From Camellia lanceoleosa (taxonomy: Eukaryota > Streptophyta > Magnoliopsida > Ericales > Theaceae), in NCBI GenBank assembly GCA_025200525.1, contig CM045761.1, positions 97,688,182 to 97,752,181 of the forward strand: a stretch of 64,000 nucleotides of DNA, in the 5' to 3' direction. The translations under genes were made by a program, and so were the position numbers. The notes beneath the pieces are model-generated. The model ran no database searches. It had not been told where the DNA came from and saw only the letters and a list, made by a program, of their open reading frames with translations. This document shows, in pieces, positions 1-13,075 of this stretch (the stretch's first letter is position 1; every line of letters begins with the position of its first letter).

Positions 1-1305
1 GACTAGACCACCGCACTTACGGATAGGGCCACCGCACATGCGGCTAGCAAGGCCAGCCCAGTTTGATTTTTCTTCTGTTTTCTCTAACTTTTGGGCCTCC
101 AATTGCATGATTTTCAATTGTTTTCTTGTGCATGTGCATTGTAAAAACACAAGAGGAAATGAAAGAATAAATAAGATCAGATTTAATAATAAGTAACAGA
201 TCAGTAACGGATAAGTTAGTGACTAATTGAACGGAAGGACTGTATATTGAACCATTGTGCTTTCATGTGCCTATGTAGGTCAAATGCCGCATCTTAGCCA
301 CGTACTATACGGAACTAATTGTGAGTGACAATGTAGTAAAGCTATGTTTGAATTCTACTTCTTTCTGATTATTATTGTTCTTGATCAAGTTTGTTCTATA
401 GTGATATGATTTACTGAATGAATGAGTCCACTCCATGTAATATGCTCATGTGACCTATACTCGAGGATAACAATACTGCGATTTTATTCATGTTGCCCTT
501 ACCCGGGAGTAATAATGCCGTGGTCTATATCCGCGTGGCCCTTACCTGGGAGAAATACTACCGTGGTTTGTGTTCACGTGGCCCTCGCCCGGGGGTAACA
601 ATACCATGGCTTATATTCACGTGCCCCTCGCCTGGGGGTAATGGTACCATGGCCAGATGTGTATGAGATATTGAGTTATATGGATATGATTTGAAGAACT
701 GACATATGAGTCCATAGACCCATATGATTGCTATGTTTTAACAAACATGCTACTGCTATGTGACTTGACTTTACTGTTCAAATAGACATTATTTCTAACC
801 TCTTTACACATTGTTGTTCACTAAGCTTTGGCTCATAGTTTATATCTGTCATGTAGGTGTCCATGCTCAAGAAAGGACTTGCGGGCGTCAACCTACCTTC
901 TAGCTGTCAAGCTAGCCGTTGTGCCTTCCTTCGAGGTTCTTTTTGGGTCTAACTCCAAGGCTGTTTGGGTAGTTATGAAGTCACCATTTTGTTATGTGCA
1001 CAAGTGACTCATAGAAAAGATCGTTTTTTTTTAATAGTCTTTTGAATAGTCCTTAAGGGATTAATTCCCTAGATGTTGTATATGCTTTTGGTCCATGTAT
1101 ATGATATAGTATTGGAGGATTGTATAATGATGCATATACAGGGTTGTTATTCATTTTAGTTTCACAGCTCATTGGACGATGTATTGTGCTATTCTTGGCT
1201 TCCGCCAGCCCCTTATACTACTTATTGTTAAGCAGGCCTTTGGTTATCTTAGATTACTGGCCAGTTACATCTCTAACCTCGTAGGGTGAGGGTTGGATCG
1301 TGACA
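1..1305 (+). mobile_element. 3' part of a Tekay/Del-like LTR (family E)
   Basis: The sequence ends in TCGTGACA, and just before that it carries the block found near the 3' end of the better-preserved LTR at 58006-60508: a tract around 'cagctcat', then 'cttccgccagcccc', 'aggcctttggtta' and 'attactggcc'. It also has the 'ggctcat' and 'tgtaggtg' stretch (about 835-860) seen in that LTR. These shared landmarks make it the right-hand part of a plus-oriented LTR of the same broad group. The left end lies outside the window. No primer-binding site follows at 1306, so this is either a 3' LTR or a solo LTR. Family assignment is by comparison inside the window only. Confidence 0.7.
461..654 (+). repeat. 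Minisatellite of about 45 bp inside LTR E
   Basis: Four to five imperfect units built on 'gtggccctcgcccgggggta' followed by a short A-rich stretch and 'accgtgg'. It occupies the same relative place in the LTR as unrelated short arrays in the other Tekay-like LTRs of this window (about 8668-8738, 19720-19802 and 59745-59900). Confidence 0.75.
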
Positions 1306-2580
1306 GTATGTAAACCCTAGAAATTTGAGAATTTTTAAGAAAATGTAGTGATGTTATGAAATTGATTTTTGGCAAAAATTATGGCAATGTTGAATGAAAA
1401 GAATTTCATGGAATATGAGGAATAGTTGGTTTTGAAGTTGTTATTCAAAAATGTGAATATAGTCATGAGATGACTAAATTGTTGAGAATGAATGGAATGT
1501 GGAAGTGTTACTACTCTTGGATAGATATAAATTAATATATGTTTATGTTGTGAATTTGCATTGGAAAGGGAAATGGAAATTGAAATCGAAATGGAGAAAA
1601 TTGTGTGGAGATATTGCAAATGGAAAACTATTATAATGCCTTGATATATGTTGCATTGGTATATCAATTTATTCGGTTGTACAAATTTTGAATTGTTATT
1701 TGAAACTTTTGAATTGAGAAAGTAATGTGGTGAAATAAGATCTCATTGAAATGTTTTGGAGTAAATACGTTGATAAGTCCGGATAGGAGGTTTAGATGAA
1801 ATTGATTAAGTTGGCCTGAGTATCTGGAGTGAAAGACTGAAAACACGAGCGGAGGAGGTGTCACATACCTTCCGGTTAGCTACTGGTAAAGAGGAGATTT
1901 GGTATAGTGCTAGTTATGCCTACTTGCAGACACTAACCTCGGGATTACCTGAGTCGTATTTACCACCCTTTGAACTTGATTCAAATTAATAAATTTGTTA
2001 AATTTTCAAGTTTTCATTGTGCATGATAGTTTTTCTTAAAAGATGAAGATGAGACTTTCTTTTTAAAGTGCAGGGCATGCATGTACATTTCATTTCTCGA
2101 GACTTGCATAAAATGTAAAATGTATATACTTTGTTAAGAATTTCTTACTGGGCTTATGCTTACCCTATGAGATTTTGGTGCAGGAAAAGATGTGGTGATT
2201 CCGCCAAACTAAGGGCGTGTGATTGTATGTCGAGAGCATAAGGCTCTTGTTTTGTTGCGATGATATTTTTGCAAGCCAAGGGCTATACTTGTATAGGGTT
2301 CGAGTAACCGTTTTGTATAACCGGGTTTAAATCTTGGACTTTGTAGCCCTTGAGGGCACCCATTTATTTTGACTGGATGTTTTGCATGCTATAAATTCAT
2401 GTACCGAAATCATTGAATGTATATTCGCATGGGGGACTATTTTGTAAACATCTTATGATCATGTATTCAAGTGTTGGAGAATTACTTTTGTTATCATAAA
2501 GAGCGGTGGTTGGTATACTTTTATTGTGTATTTTCTTGGAGCGTTACATGTTTAAGTGTAAGCTCGAAAAAAAACATACA
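1306..2580 (+). mobile_element. Degenerate LTR-like remnant that received LTR E
   Basis: No coding frame of interest. The text around 1860-1990 (a 'cttccggttagctactgg' tract, then 'gcctacttgcagacactaacc') and around 2145-2190 ('ttactgggcttatgctta') resembles the R-region landmarks of plant gypsy LTRs. The stretch reads as the downstream part of an old plus-oriented LTR ending near 2570. No terminal duplication was found, so boundaries and type are tentative. Confidence 0.35.
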
Positions 2581-3880
2581 CACATTTATTTATAAATGTT
2601 TTTAAATATATATATAGGAAGAATGTTAAAAATAAATTATTTCAAAAAATATCGTTTAGTTCAAAAAAAATATTGATTAGAGAAAACTAAAATGAATCAA
2701 AATATAATTTGTATCATTTGCACTTAAAAGAATTAATGTTAAGATAATCAGTAATCTCATTACATATGTATTTGTTAAATTCATATATGTGATTTATTTG
2801 TTTATTTTATAAAGAAAATATAACTAAGTTCGTTAGTAAGTGTAATTTAATTTGGCTATAGAAAAAAAAAAAAAAAGTAGCAACGTCATAATATTTTCAA
2901 ACTCAAATACATTTTTTCAATTATATATTTTTCAGGTTTTTTTAGTCTTTAGTAATTTCTTTTTCATGTTTCACTAATTTTTTTTAAAATTTTTAGATAA
3001 ACTTAATCTATATGCTCCTAAAAAGTAAAATTGTGAAGAAAATTGAAAAAAAAAATAAAATCACTAAAAATTAAAAGGTCAAAAAAAAAAAAAAAATGAC
3101 ACATTTTTCGTAATTTTTTGTCTTTAGTATTTTTTTTTAAAAAAAATTGTTCATTAATATCTTAGATTGTAAGTGTATTTCGCTGAAATATGAAAAAATA
3201 AAAAGAGTTTATTGAAGCCAAAAAACAAAAAAAAAAAAACTCAAAAATAATTTAAAAAAATTAAATCAAACGAACCTGATAAGTGTATTTTTACTAAAAA
3301 TAATTAAATAATTATTAATAATTTTTGTTACATATGTATTTTCTATGTAAGAATTAAAATACAATTTTGAAAATCTTTCCATATTAGTCTTTCCATATCG
3401 TTTTTCTTAAATTACGTTACCAAAATTGCAACGTAATATTATTTGAAAATAATTATTTTTTTTGTATTATTTTCAAATAATTCTTACTTTTGAAAAGGAA
3501 ACCCTACACCAACAAAAGTCAATTTGAAAATAAAATTAATTTTAAATTAATCCATTAATAAAGACTCTACAAAATTTCTTTAATTTTATTACTTCCAAAT
3601 ACTAATATGGACAAAATTTGAAAATTGTATTTTAAATTCTAAAAAGATTAATATGTAAAGATTTAGGTGTAGAGATTCGTTTTCCAAATTAAGAATTATT
3701 TGCAAATAATAAAAAAAAGAATTATTTCCAAATAATATTACATTGTAACTATGATAGTATATTTTAAGAAAAAAAAAAAATTATAATAACAATTATCATA
3801 TCTAAATCGACACATTTAGAGAGTTTAAAATTTAAACTTAAATTTACATAAATCCACTTTTGGACAATCATTGCAAGACA
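2581..3880. other. AT-rich non-coding spacer
   Basis: Very AT-rich, with many A and T homopolymers and no convincing coding frame. The only structured object in it is the inverted repeat at 3401-3780, listed separately. Confidence 0.7.
3401..3780. repeat. Large inverted repeat (MITE-like hairpin)
   Basis: The left arm (about 3401-3510) and right arm (about 3665-3780) are reverse complements with some mismatches. The left arm's 'taatattatttgaaaataat' pairs with the right arm's 'attatttccaaataatatta', and 'cctacacc' pairs with 'ggtgtag'. Each arm is also partly palindromic within itself, so the whole could form a branched or cruciform fold. Length and AT content suit a miniature inverted-repeat transposon, but I could not define a target-site duplication. 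Confidence 0.55.
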
Positions 3881-4032
3881 TGTCACGACCCAAACCCGCC
3901 TCTAAAAGTTTGGTCTATGACTGGCCCGTACATAGGCCTCAAAACAAAATTTACAAATATTTATTCACATACGGGGCCTTAAGCGGAAGCAAATACCAAT
4001 ATAAAGATAACGCTATAGACGTGCCCGAATGT

Positions 4033-7000
4033 CCCGGCTCCGTGCGCGAATGGCGCGAAATCTGTTTTGTTCATTAGCTACTACAGTTCGGCCTCAATGT
4101 CACGGTTCTGAATCTAATTTCGCAAAGTGCAATGCAAGACTGATAAATCACCAAAGAGTCCAAATCCAACAAATCGTTTTGGAAAACTGATTTTTATAAA
4201 GAAGTGCCAAACATGGACTGCTTTTCCAGATACAGAGTCGCCACCTAAATATTTTATTTTGGGAAAATTTAGGAAACCCTGACTCGTGCCTAAGGCCACG
4301 TGTCCGTCATCACCAAAGTTGCCTCGGCTCGGGAACATGGGTACGAGAGGGGAAGGTCATGCAATGAGCACCCCCGCTCGCCCGATCAAAGGATCGGCCT
4401 TTACTAACATGATATGTTGTTTTTGAAAAAACATGTACTCTTATTCTGGTTAGTCACCTAGAATTACTATGTGATGCGCACAGTATACAAGTATAGACTA
4501 GATCGTCTGAATTGGAACTAAACATCTCATGTTTGTTTGTTTGAAAATAGTTTGAAGGTGCTACTTGCAAGTAGGCTGAGACGTGAATTTGCCACCCTCG
4601 AGTGGGCTTAGAAAACATGATTTTGCCACCTCAAGTGGGCTTTAAACTCGCATTTCGATGAATTGTTCCAATTCAAGCAATCCAAACTTCATCCACAAGC
4701 ATTCATGCAATTCATCACTTAAGCAGTTAGCCTCATGGCAAGCATGCTATCATGACAACATACACACTCATGCAAGATGCTAAAGCATAAAAGCTTACCT
4801 AGTACTCTGAGCCAAAACAAAAGCTAGTTAGTAATCAATGCATGATCCTAGCTATGTTAAGATGTCTAATGCAACACATGCAAAATGCAACTAAAATAGG
4901 CTCGGCTATTCTAAGATGTCATGTGAATGCAACAATTGATACATGTATTCAAATTGGAATTGAAATACAATGTAGTTTGTATGATGCGCTGAGCCCGGTG
5001 CATGCAAGACAAATGAATGGTGCAAACATGCAAGCATAAGGATGCTAATTGAAATATGACCTAGAACTAACCATCGTAAGTGGTTAAGTAAAAGAGAGAA
5101 AGACTTGGGGTTGGAAGACATTCACACACTCACGCACACTTATTACAAAATTGTGCCCTCCCGACGGAGGGTCCAAATAAATCAACTAGCTAGCTATGCT
5201 ACGCTAATTAATTATTACAAAACCTTAACGAATTAAGAAAATTAATTAAGTTACAAAACTAAATAAGCAAGAAAAGAAAGAAACTGAATCAAGCTGTCAT
5301 AGCTCTGCCTCGGAATAATGAATGATGCATGCTCGGTCGCCTCGCTCAGAAATCCGTTACCATGCCTCATGGTGCCTCTGTTTGCACTGTTTTAGACTTC
5401 TAAAAAATTGTGCCAACCTCCAAAACACTTCTGATTTACCTCATGGACATGTTGAGTGGTCATCGGCCAAGAGGGGTGGCCATCGGCCAAAGGATAAAGG
5501 TCATCGGCGAATTTTGAGGCTATCGGCCAATTATTGATAGCCGATTGGCACACCAGATAGCCGATCAGCCATGTCTTCTTGCAAACTCTCCTTTTTGCTA
5601 CAACAGAGCACAAACAGAGGCATGACAATATATTTGCAAGAAAATGTGTGTGCAACGACACCCCTTGTCATGTCTAAGGCTCAAAGGTGTGTAGTGCTTG
5701 GCTCTCGAGCCACCAATCACGCATTCCAATGCATGATGGCCAAAGAGGCCGAGTTGCACAAATCAATGTCACATGAATGCACAAAAACACATAAATGCCT
5801 TAACCTCTATGATGCATGATCAAGAGGGTTGGCAATCGCGAATTGAGGCACGTTTCATCACTTCAAGTATGAAACGTCCCTCGTTCCTCGTGTTTGGCTT
5901 AACACCCAAACCAAACACAATGTAATGCATGCACAACTTTACAAAGCTAAAGGCATGCAAACGATGCTAATGCAATATGAGCATGCAAGTACTATGCGAT
6001 GCAACATGATTGACTTAGTAATACTAATGGCATGTGAACAATGTAATGCAACATGATTGATTTATCAAAGCCAAAGACATGCCAACTTAATGCAATGCAG
6101 CCTAAGCATGCAAACAAAGCCAATGCAACATGAGCATGACAACAACTATGTAACAAGAAGTATGCAAACAACATGTAATGCAAACAAGCATGCAAAATGG
6201 ACTTAAACCGGATATGGACAGACCTCAGCCATGCCCAAAACAGTGGCCAAAATGATGAAATGGTGGCATGAAATGCAAGACAAGCGTGCACGCCAATTGG
6301 CTCAAGAATCAAGGCATAAGAAGACAACCCTCAAGAGCACTAAAAGAGTAACAAGCATGGATGTGTGACAACACTATAAGCTCTGAAATCATGTATGGAA
6401 TGGTGCCAAACCACTCAAACAACACAAATATTACATGCAAGAGGGCTCAAAGCTTGAAGCTAGCAAGGGGACTTGCACCATGGCTATACAAAGCAAGCCC
6501 CAAGGGGCCAAGGACAACCAAAATAGTCCTAGATCATGCCAAAGTGAGACTAAAACATGCAAGGACCAAAGCTAAAACATGCTAGCATGGCAAGCACAAA
6601 ACATGACACATATAGTCCAACAAAGGGGATTGTACTACACCCCTCAAAACCAAGCATGAGATGACTACACCAACACAAATCAAAGTTATGGCATGTCAAA
6701 ATAACACCAAAAATGCATTGAAATGATAGTCTAAAGGCCTAAGCATGGTGGCATGCACAATGACTCATACTTGAGGCATAAAGAACCAAACCTCCAAAGC
6801 ATCAAAAGAGTGAAACATGTGAGTGTATGACCACACTACATGGACTGAAATCACATATGAAATGATGCCAAATCATGGGAATGGTCCAAGCAATGCATGC
6901 TAGTGACTTGGAAACTTAAAGCTAACAAGCTAGAATGCACTATGGGTATACAAAGCATGGCATGTATGACCAAAACAACATAAATCAGAGCTTAAGCATG

Positions 7001-8272
7001 GTAAAACAAGGCTAAAAGCTTCTTGAAGTTAAGCCAAAACATGCAAGAATGATAGTCCAAACACGATGCATGTTATGCTAGCATGCAAGATTGCACTACA
7101 AGTATGTGAAGCATGCAAGATGCTATCAAACCAACCTAAAATAGAGGTATAACATGGGAAAACAACACCAAAAACATGCTGAGATATGGCCAACATATGC
7201 TAGATAAACATGCCACTTTGATGAGCCATCTATACAAGCATGCAAGACACAAGGAGAGGGGATGACCCTTTCCTATTTGGGACCTTAAAACACTCTTTCC
7301 ACCACTGAAATTCCTCTGAGTTTCAGTGGTGAGAAGGCCACAACAAGGTGATCCCAATAGCTTAAAAAGATGGCACAAGAATAAGGCCAAACAAGGCCTA
7401 AGAGGGGGTAGACTACCCCCAACACAAAAGTGACCTTAAACAAACATGTTAAGCATGTAAAATAAAAACTTTTTTTAGTAGAAGGTTAAGCTTAAATCAG
7501 CATGCAAATAGGTCCAAAAGCTTAAACCAAAACAAGGCTTTAAAAGCTAGTTGACTCACCCTTGAAGAACACCTTCAAAACCACAACTCCAGCAGCTTTT
7601 CTGAGCTCAAACCAATCCAAAAACACTAACACTAGCTCTTAAGTACCTCAGCAACAAAAGGATGGTGTTCTAGTAGGTGCTTTAGTGCAAAAATGTTGAG
7701 CGCAAATGAGTGCAAATATATAGAGAGATATATAACTTGTATCTCAACTTTCAGCCCCTCTAGAAAGGGAGAGGGGCCTCCCTTCTTATAGAAATTCAAT
7801 TCTCAAGCTTGTTGAACAAGCTTGAGTCTTGATTTAATCCCTCCATACACGTGTATGGAGGATGAGATCTGTGCTCATTAGCTGTCACAGCTGGCAAGAA
7901 AATATCTACAAAAGCAGGTGGAAAGGTCTCGGCTAGAAAATATGGTCGATCGACCAAAAAGGGTGCCGATCGGCCAAAAAGAGTGCCGATAGGCCACCAC
8001 AAATGGCCGATGGCAAGAAAACAAGGCCGATGGCACAAGGCCTTGGCCGATGGGTTGTAGGGATGGCCAACGAGTCACCCTCTTCCCTCAGAAGCAAAAC
8101 CACAAGTCCTTGGTCCACAACCAAGCACAAAACAGACAAGTTGCGAGATCCTAAGGCAAGGCATGTGGCCGAGACCTTCGGGAACTCAAAACGAACACGA
8201 GCATGGATGATCATCGAGTGTTCAAACGATGACGTCCAAGTCTTGAGGACGGTCAAAAATGGGGTGTCTACA
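4033..8272 (-). mobile_element. Ogre-like long solo LTR (copy C1)
   Basis: In minus-strand reading it starts TGTAGACACCCCATTTTTGA (plus-strand end at 8272). It shares long stretches with the copies at 8860-12660, 19803-24879 and 31680-33450, for example the block 4085-4410, the 'gtttcatcacttcaagtatg' block near 5850 and the CCATACACGTGTATGG palindrome near 7842. Flanks 4028-4032 (AATGT) and 8273-8277 (AATGC) match at four of five bases, a probable target-site duplication in LTR D; the terminal TG/CA on the left is worn away. No gag-pol accompanies it, so it is a solo LTR. At about 4.2 kb it is very long, as known for Ogre elements. Two clusters of GGCCGAT-type palindromes lie at about 5458-5570 and 7925-8060. 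Confidence 0.75.
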
Positions 8273-11200
8273 AATGCCCATTGAGCTTGTGCATACATGA
8301 TGACTTAAATAAATTTAAGCATTTAAATACACTTCCATATTTACATATACAATCACAGAACTTATATAGATCTCACACACACCCTTATATAAGACACCAT
8401 AAATTACATAATTCCCAGTAATCAAAATTAAGGCCTCAACACGGAGGCGTACCCCATGTGGCTTGGCAAACAAGTAGATCTCAATACAATTCTAGTGTCA
8501 ATCCCCAATGGCTCACCTACATAAATATACATAAAAACGGAGTGAGCAAGGCTCAGTGAATAATAGCAATGTAAGAAGGTTAGTTAAGCGAGCATAGTTT
8601 TAGAGAATGTAAATATGTGTCTCAAACCATACACAGATCTTAATCATAATCATATTTTAGAACGGCCTTGGGCCCACATATAATACATAATGACCTCAAG
8701 CCCAACATATTATACAGAACGGCCTCAGGCCCACATCTCGATAGCTATCCACACATTGGAGGGTAGGTAGAACATTGACATGTACACTACCTCCCTTGGC
8801 CTCTGGCCATGAATCATAATCGATTCGAATCATATTAAGGTCAGTGAGACATCGGCATGTGTAGACACCTCATTTTTGACCGTCCTTAAGACTTGGACAT
8901 CATCGTTTGAACACTCAATGATCATCCATGCCTGTGTTCGTTTTGAGTTCCCGGAGGTCTCGGCCGTGCGCCTTGCCTCAAGATCTCTCAACTTGTTTGT
9001 TTTGTGCTTGATTGTGGACCAAGCACTTGTGTTTTTGCTTCTGAGGGAAGAGGGTGACTTGTTCGCCATCCCCATACCCCATCGGCTATGGCATGATGCC
9101 ATCGGCCTTGCTTCCTTGCCATCGACCACTTATGTTGGCCAGTCGGCACTTTTGTTGGCCGGTCGGCACTTATTTTGGTCGATTAGCCATATTTTCTGGC
9201 CGAGGCCTTTTCTTTGCCTTTTTCAGGCATTGTGCATGCCAGCTGTGCCAGCTGGTGAGCACAGACTCTCCCCTCCATACACGTGTATGGAGAGATTTGA
9301 ACCAAAGCTTAGCTTCTCTAAGAAGCTTTGAATTTGATTTCCTATAAGAGAGGAGCCTCCCCTCCCTTTCCAGAGGGTCAGCAAAATAGATATAGAGTTC
9401 ATATATCCCTCTCTCTCTATATCTCTCTATATCTGTGTGTGTTGGTGCCTTAAAGTGTGTTTTTGTTCATACTTTTGCACTAGAGCACCTAGTAGAATAC
9501 CTTCCTTGGGTTGTTGAGGCACTAGGAAGTTGGTTTCAGAGTTCTGGGGTTGGTTTTGATCCAAGGGAGTGGCTGGAGTTGTGTTCTTGAAGGTGTTCTT
9601 CAAGGGTGAGCAACTAACCTTTTGTTTCTCCATTTTGGCTTAAGCTTTTAGACCTATTTGCATATTGTTTCAAGCTTAACTATAAACTGAAATTTTTTCT
9701 ATTTTTATATGTTTAAGATGATTGTTTAAGGTCTCTTTTGGGTTGGGGGTTGTCTACCCCCTCTTAGGCTTTGTTTGGCATTATTTTGGGTCTTCCTTTT
9801 TGGCCTTTGTTCTTGCTTTGGCTTGACCTTTCTACCACTGAAATCCAGGGGATTTTCAGTGGTGGAAAGGTGGTTTTGGAGTCTTGTATAGGAGAGGGAC
9901 ACCCCTCTCTCCTTGTGTCTCATATGCTTGTGTTATTGGCTCATAATGGTAGCATGATTGCTTAGCATGATTTGACTTCATTTCAGCATGTATTAGGCCT
10001 TATTTTGCCATGTTATACCTCTATCCAAAGTTGGTTTAATAGCCTCTTACATGCATCATGCACTTGCTTTGCAATCCTCTCATTTACCTTAACATGTATC
10101 ATGAATTTAGACCATCATGCTTGCACACTTTGGCTCAACTCAAAGGAACTTTTAGTCATATTTCAGCATGCTAAAGCTCTGTTTCATTTTGGTTTGATCA
10201 TACATACATTGCTTTGTATAGCTGCCATACATCCTAGCTTGTTAGCTTCAAGTGTCCAAGCCATTAGCATGCACTACTTAGACCTTTTTTTTTTTTTTTC
10301 ATGATTTGGCATCATCTCACATTTTATTTCAGTTCAGGTTTCATGCTCATATACTTTCATTTGCCATCCTTTCAAGGCTTTGAAGAGTTGGTATCTTATG
10401 CCTTAAGGTTGGGTCATTGTGCATGCCTCCATGATTAGGCATTTGGGATGCCATCTAAGTGGGTTTTGGGGCTTATTTTAACATGCCATAACTCTATTTT
10501 TTATTGGTTAAGTCATGCCATGATTGGTTGTAATGGGTGTAGTGTAATCCCCTTTGTTAGCCTTACTTGCACCTTGCCTTCGGCCCTTCATTTTGGCTTG
10601 TTTTAGTTTCAGCCCTTGCATGTTTTAGACTCCCTTTAACATAATGTAGGACTATTTTGATTGTCCTTGGCTCTTTGGAGTTTGTTTCATGTGGCCTTAG
10701 TACAAGCTCCTTGGCTAGCATTAAGCCTCGACCTTTCTTGCATGTTATGCTTGACTTGTATGTATGATTTGGCATCATCCTTGACATCATTTCAGAGCAT
10801 GTAGTGTTGTCACGCTTGCATGCTTTTCACTCTTTGAGTGCTTTCGAGAGTTGTCCTCTTTGTGCCTAAGTGATGGACCAATACGTGTACATGTTTGTTT
10901 TGCGTGTTGGTGCCTTAGTTTCATCATTTTGGCCATTGATTTGGGCATGGCTGAGGTTTGCCCATTTCAGTTTAAGTCCATCTTGCATGATCCTTGCATG
11001 TTGTTGTATGCTTGTTCCATTTCATCGTTATTGCATACTTGGTACATTGCATTTTGCGCGCTTCGTACATTGCATATTTGCATGTTTAGGTTGCATAGTA
11101 TTGTTGCATACTTGTCACATGCCATGTTGTTTACATGTTAGCTTGAGTCATATTGCATTTGGCATGCTTATGTTGCATTGCCTTGTATTTCCATGTTGCA

Positions 11201-12710
11201 TTGTGTTTGGTTTGGGGTGTCAAACCAAACACAAGGACCAAGGGACGTTTCGTACTTGAAGTGATGAAATGTGCCTCAATCCTTGATCGCCGACGCACTT
11301 GATCAAGCATGATAGAGTTCTAGGCATTCATATGTTTTTGTTGCATTCATTTCACATTGACTTGCACACTTGGCTCCTTTGGCCATCATGCATTAAAATG
11401 CGTGATTGATGGCTCGAGGGTCGAGCACTCCACTCCCTTGAGTTCATGACATGATAGGAAGGGTGTTTGTGCACACATTGCCTTGAAAATGCATTGCCAT
11501 GCTCTGTTTGTCCTCTGTTGCAGCAAAACAGTATTTTGCAGGAAGTTATGGCCGGCCGACCATCTTCAGTGCCGATCGACTAAACATTGTTGGCCAAGAT
11601 CCTCACAAATGGTCGATGACCAATTACACATGGCCGATGTTCCTGTATTTTGGCCGATGACATCCCACAATGCTCAGGGAGTGGTTTGGAAGCATCATTG
11701 GGACTTGTGCAGTTTTCAGAGGTGTAAAACAGTGCAAACAGAGGCAACATGTGGCATGGCAACGGGTTTCTGAGCGAGGTAATCGAGCATGCATCATTCA
11801 ATCATTCTGAGGCGGAGCTGCGGCGGCCTCTTTAATTTCATAGCTTAGTTAATTTGTTTAAATTAGTTAAGGGTTTTGTAATATTTAATTAGCTAGGGTA
11901 GTTGATTATTTATTCGGTTTGTATTATTTATTCGGACCCTCCGTCGAGAGGGCGAATTTTGTAATAAGTGTGCGTGAGTGTGTGAATGTCTTCTAACCCC
12001 ACGTCTTTCTCCCTTTTACTCACCTGCTTTCAATGGTTAGTTTTAGGTCATGTTTCAATTAGCATCATTTTGCTCGCATGTTTACATCATTCATTTGTAT
12101 CGCATGTACCGTGCTCAGCGCATCATACTAACCGCATAGCATTTCAATTCCAACTTGAATACGTGTATCGAGTTGTTGCATTTCACATGCCATTCTTAGA
12201 TAGCCGAGCCTATTCTAGTTCAATTTTGCATGTGTTACATTAGGCATCTTAACATAGCTAGGATCATGCATTGCTTTCTAACTAGCTATTGTTTTAGCTT
12301 GGAGTACTAGGTAAGTGTTTATGCTTTAGCATCTTGCATGAGTGTGAGTGTTGCCATGTTTAGCATGCTTGCCATGAGGTTATTTGCTTATGTAATATAA
12401 CTACCTGAATGCTTGTGGGTGAAGGTTAGATTACTTGAATTGGAACAATTCATCGAAATGCGAGTTTTAAGCCCACTTGAGAGCAGCAAAATCCTTTTTT
12501 TTTTTTCTAAGCCCACTTGAGGGTGGCAAATCCACGTCTTAGCTTACTTGCGAGTAGCACCTTCAAACCATTTTCAAACAAACAAACATGATATGATTTG
12601 TTCCAACTTAGGCGATCTAGTCTATACTTGTGTGTTGTGCGCATCACATAGTAACTCTAGCATTGTCAGCCATCGATGGTAGATCGGGGCCAATCTGGTC
12701 TTTTCACCGT

Positions 12711-12810
12711 GGATCTTTATATACACTCACCCATACTTCATTTCCTTACTCCTCTAAGGCCAAAAATCCTCCTTCTCTCACCCTAGACATTTTCCCTCTC
12801 TAGATCCGAG
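12711..12810 (+). promoter_or_regulatory. Putative promoter of the captured gene
   Basis: A TATA-like TTTATATACA lies at about 12716-12725 and is followed by a pyrimidine-rich leader (runs such as 'cctccttctctcaccc' and 'ttttccctctctag'), the arrangement typical of plant core promoters. It lies just inside the junction where LTR homology stops (12660) and upstream of the ATG at 13076, which suggests the gene came with its own promoter. Confidence 0.4.
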
Positions 12811-13075
12811 CTTTATATGCGTTTTCCAATGCCCTACGCATGTTTTCTTCGCTAAACCCTCTTAGTTTACTCTGTTTTGAGCCAATTGAAATTTGATTTC
12901 GATGCCTTTTCTTGGAGTTTCACCACTTGAGGCTTGTTCCCCTCGATTTTTTCTTGGGTTTGGTGCTTTTTTCTGGGCTTTGACTTTTCCTCCCCTTTTC
13001 TCTCTCCTAGGGTTGACTTTTGGTTTTTTCCACATATTTTCCTTATTTTCGAGCATTTTCTCATCTTCTTTCTAG

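Noticed and set aside
1335..1864. Two minus-strand frames of 110 and 66 codons
   Set aside because: AT-rich, repetitive serine/isoleucine translation in a degenerate LTR remnant with no conserved motif.
8876..9331. Open frame of 151 codons on the plus strand
   Set aside because: It lies in the first 500 bp of Ogre-like LTR C2. The equivalent region of C1 has a different broken frame, so it is not a conserved gene.
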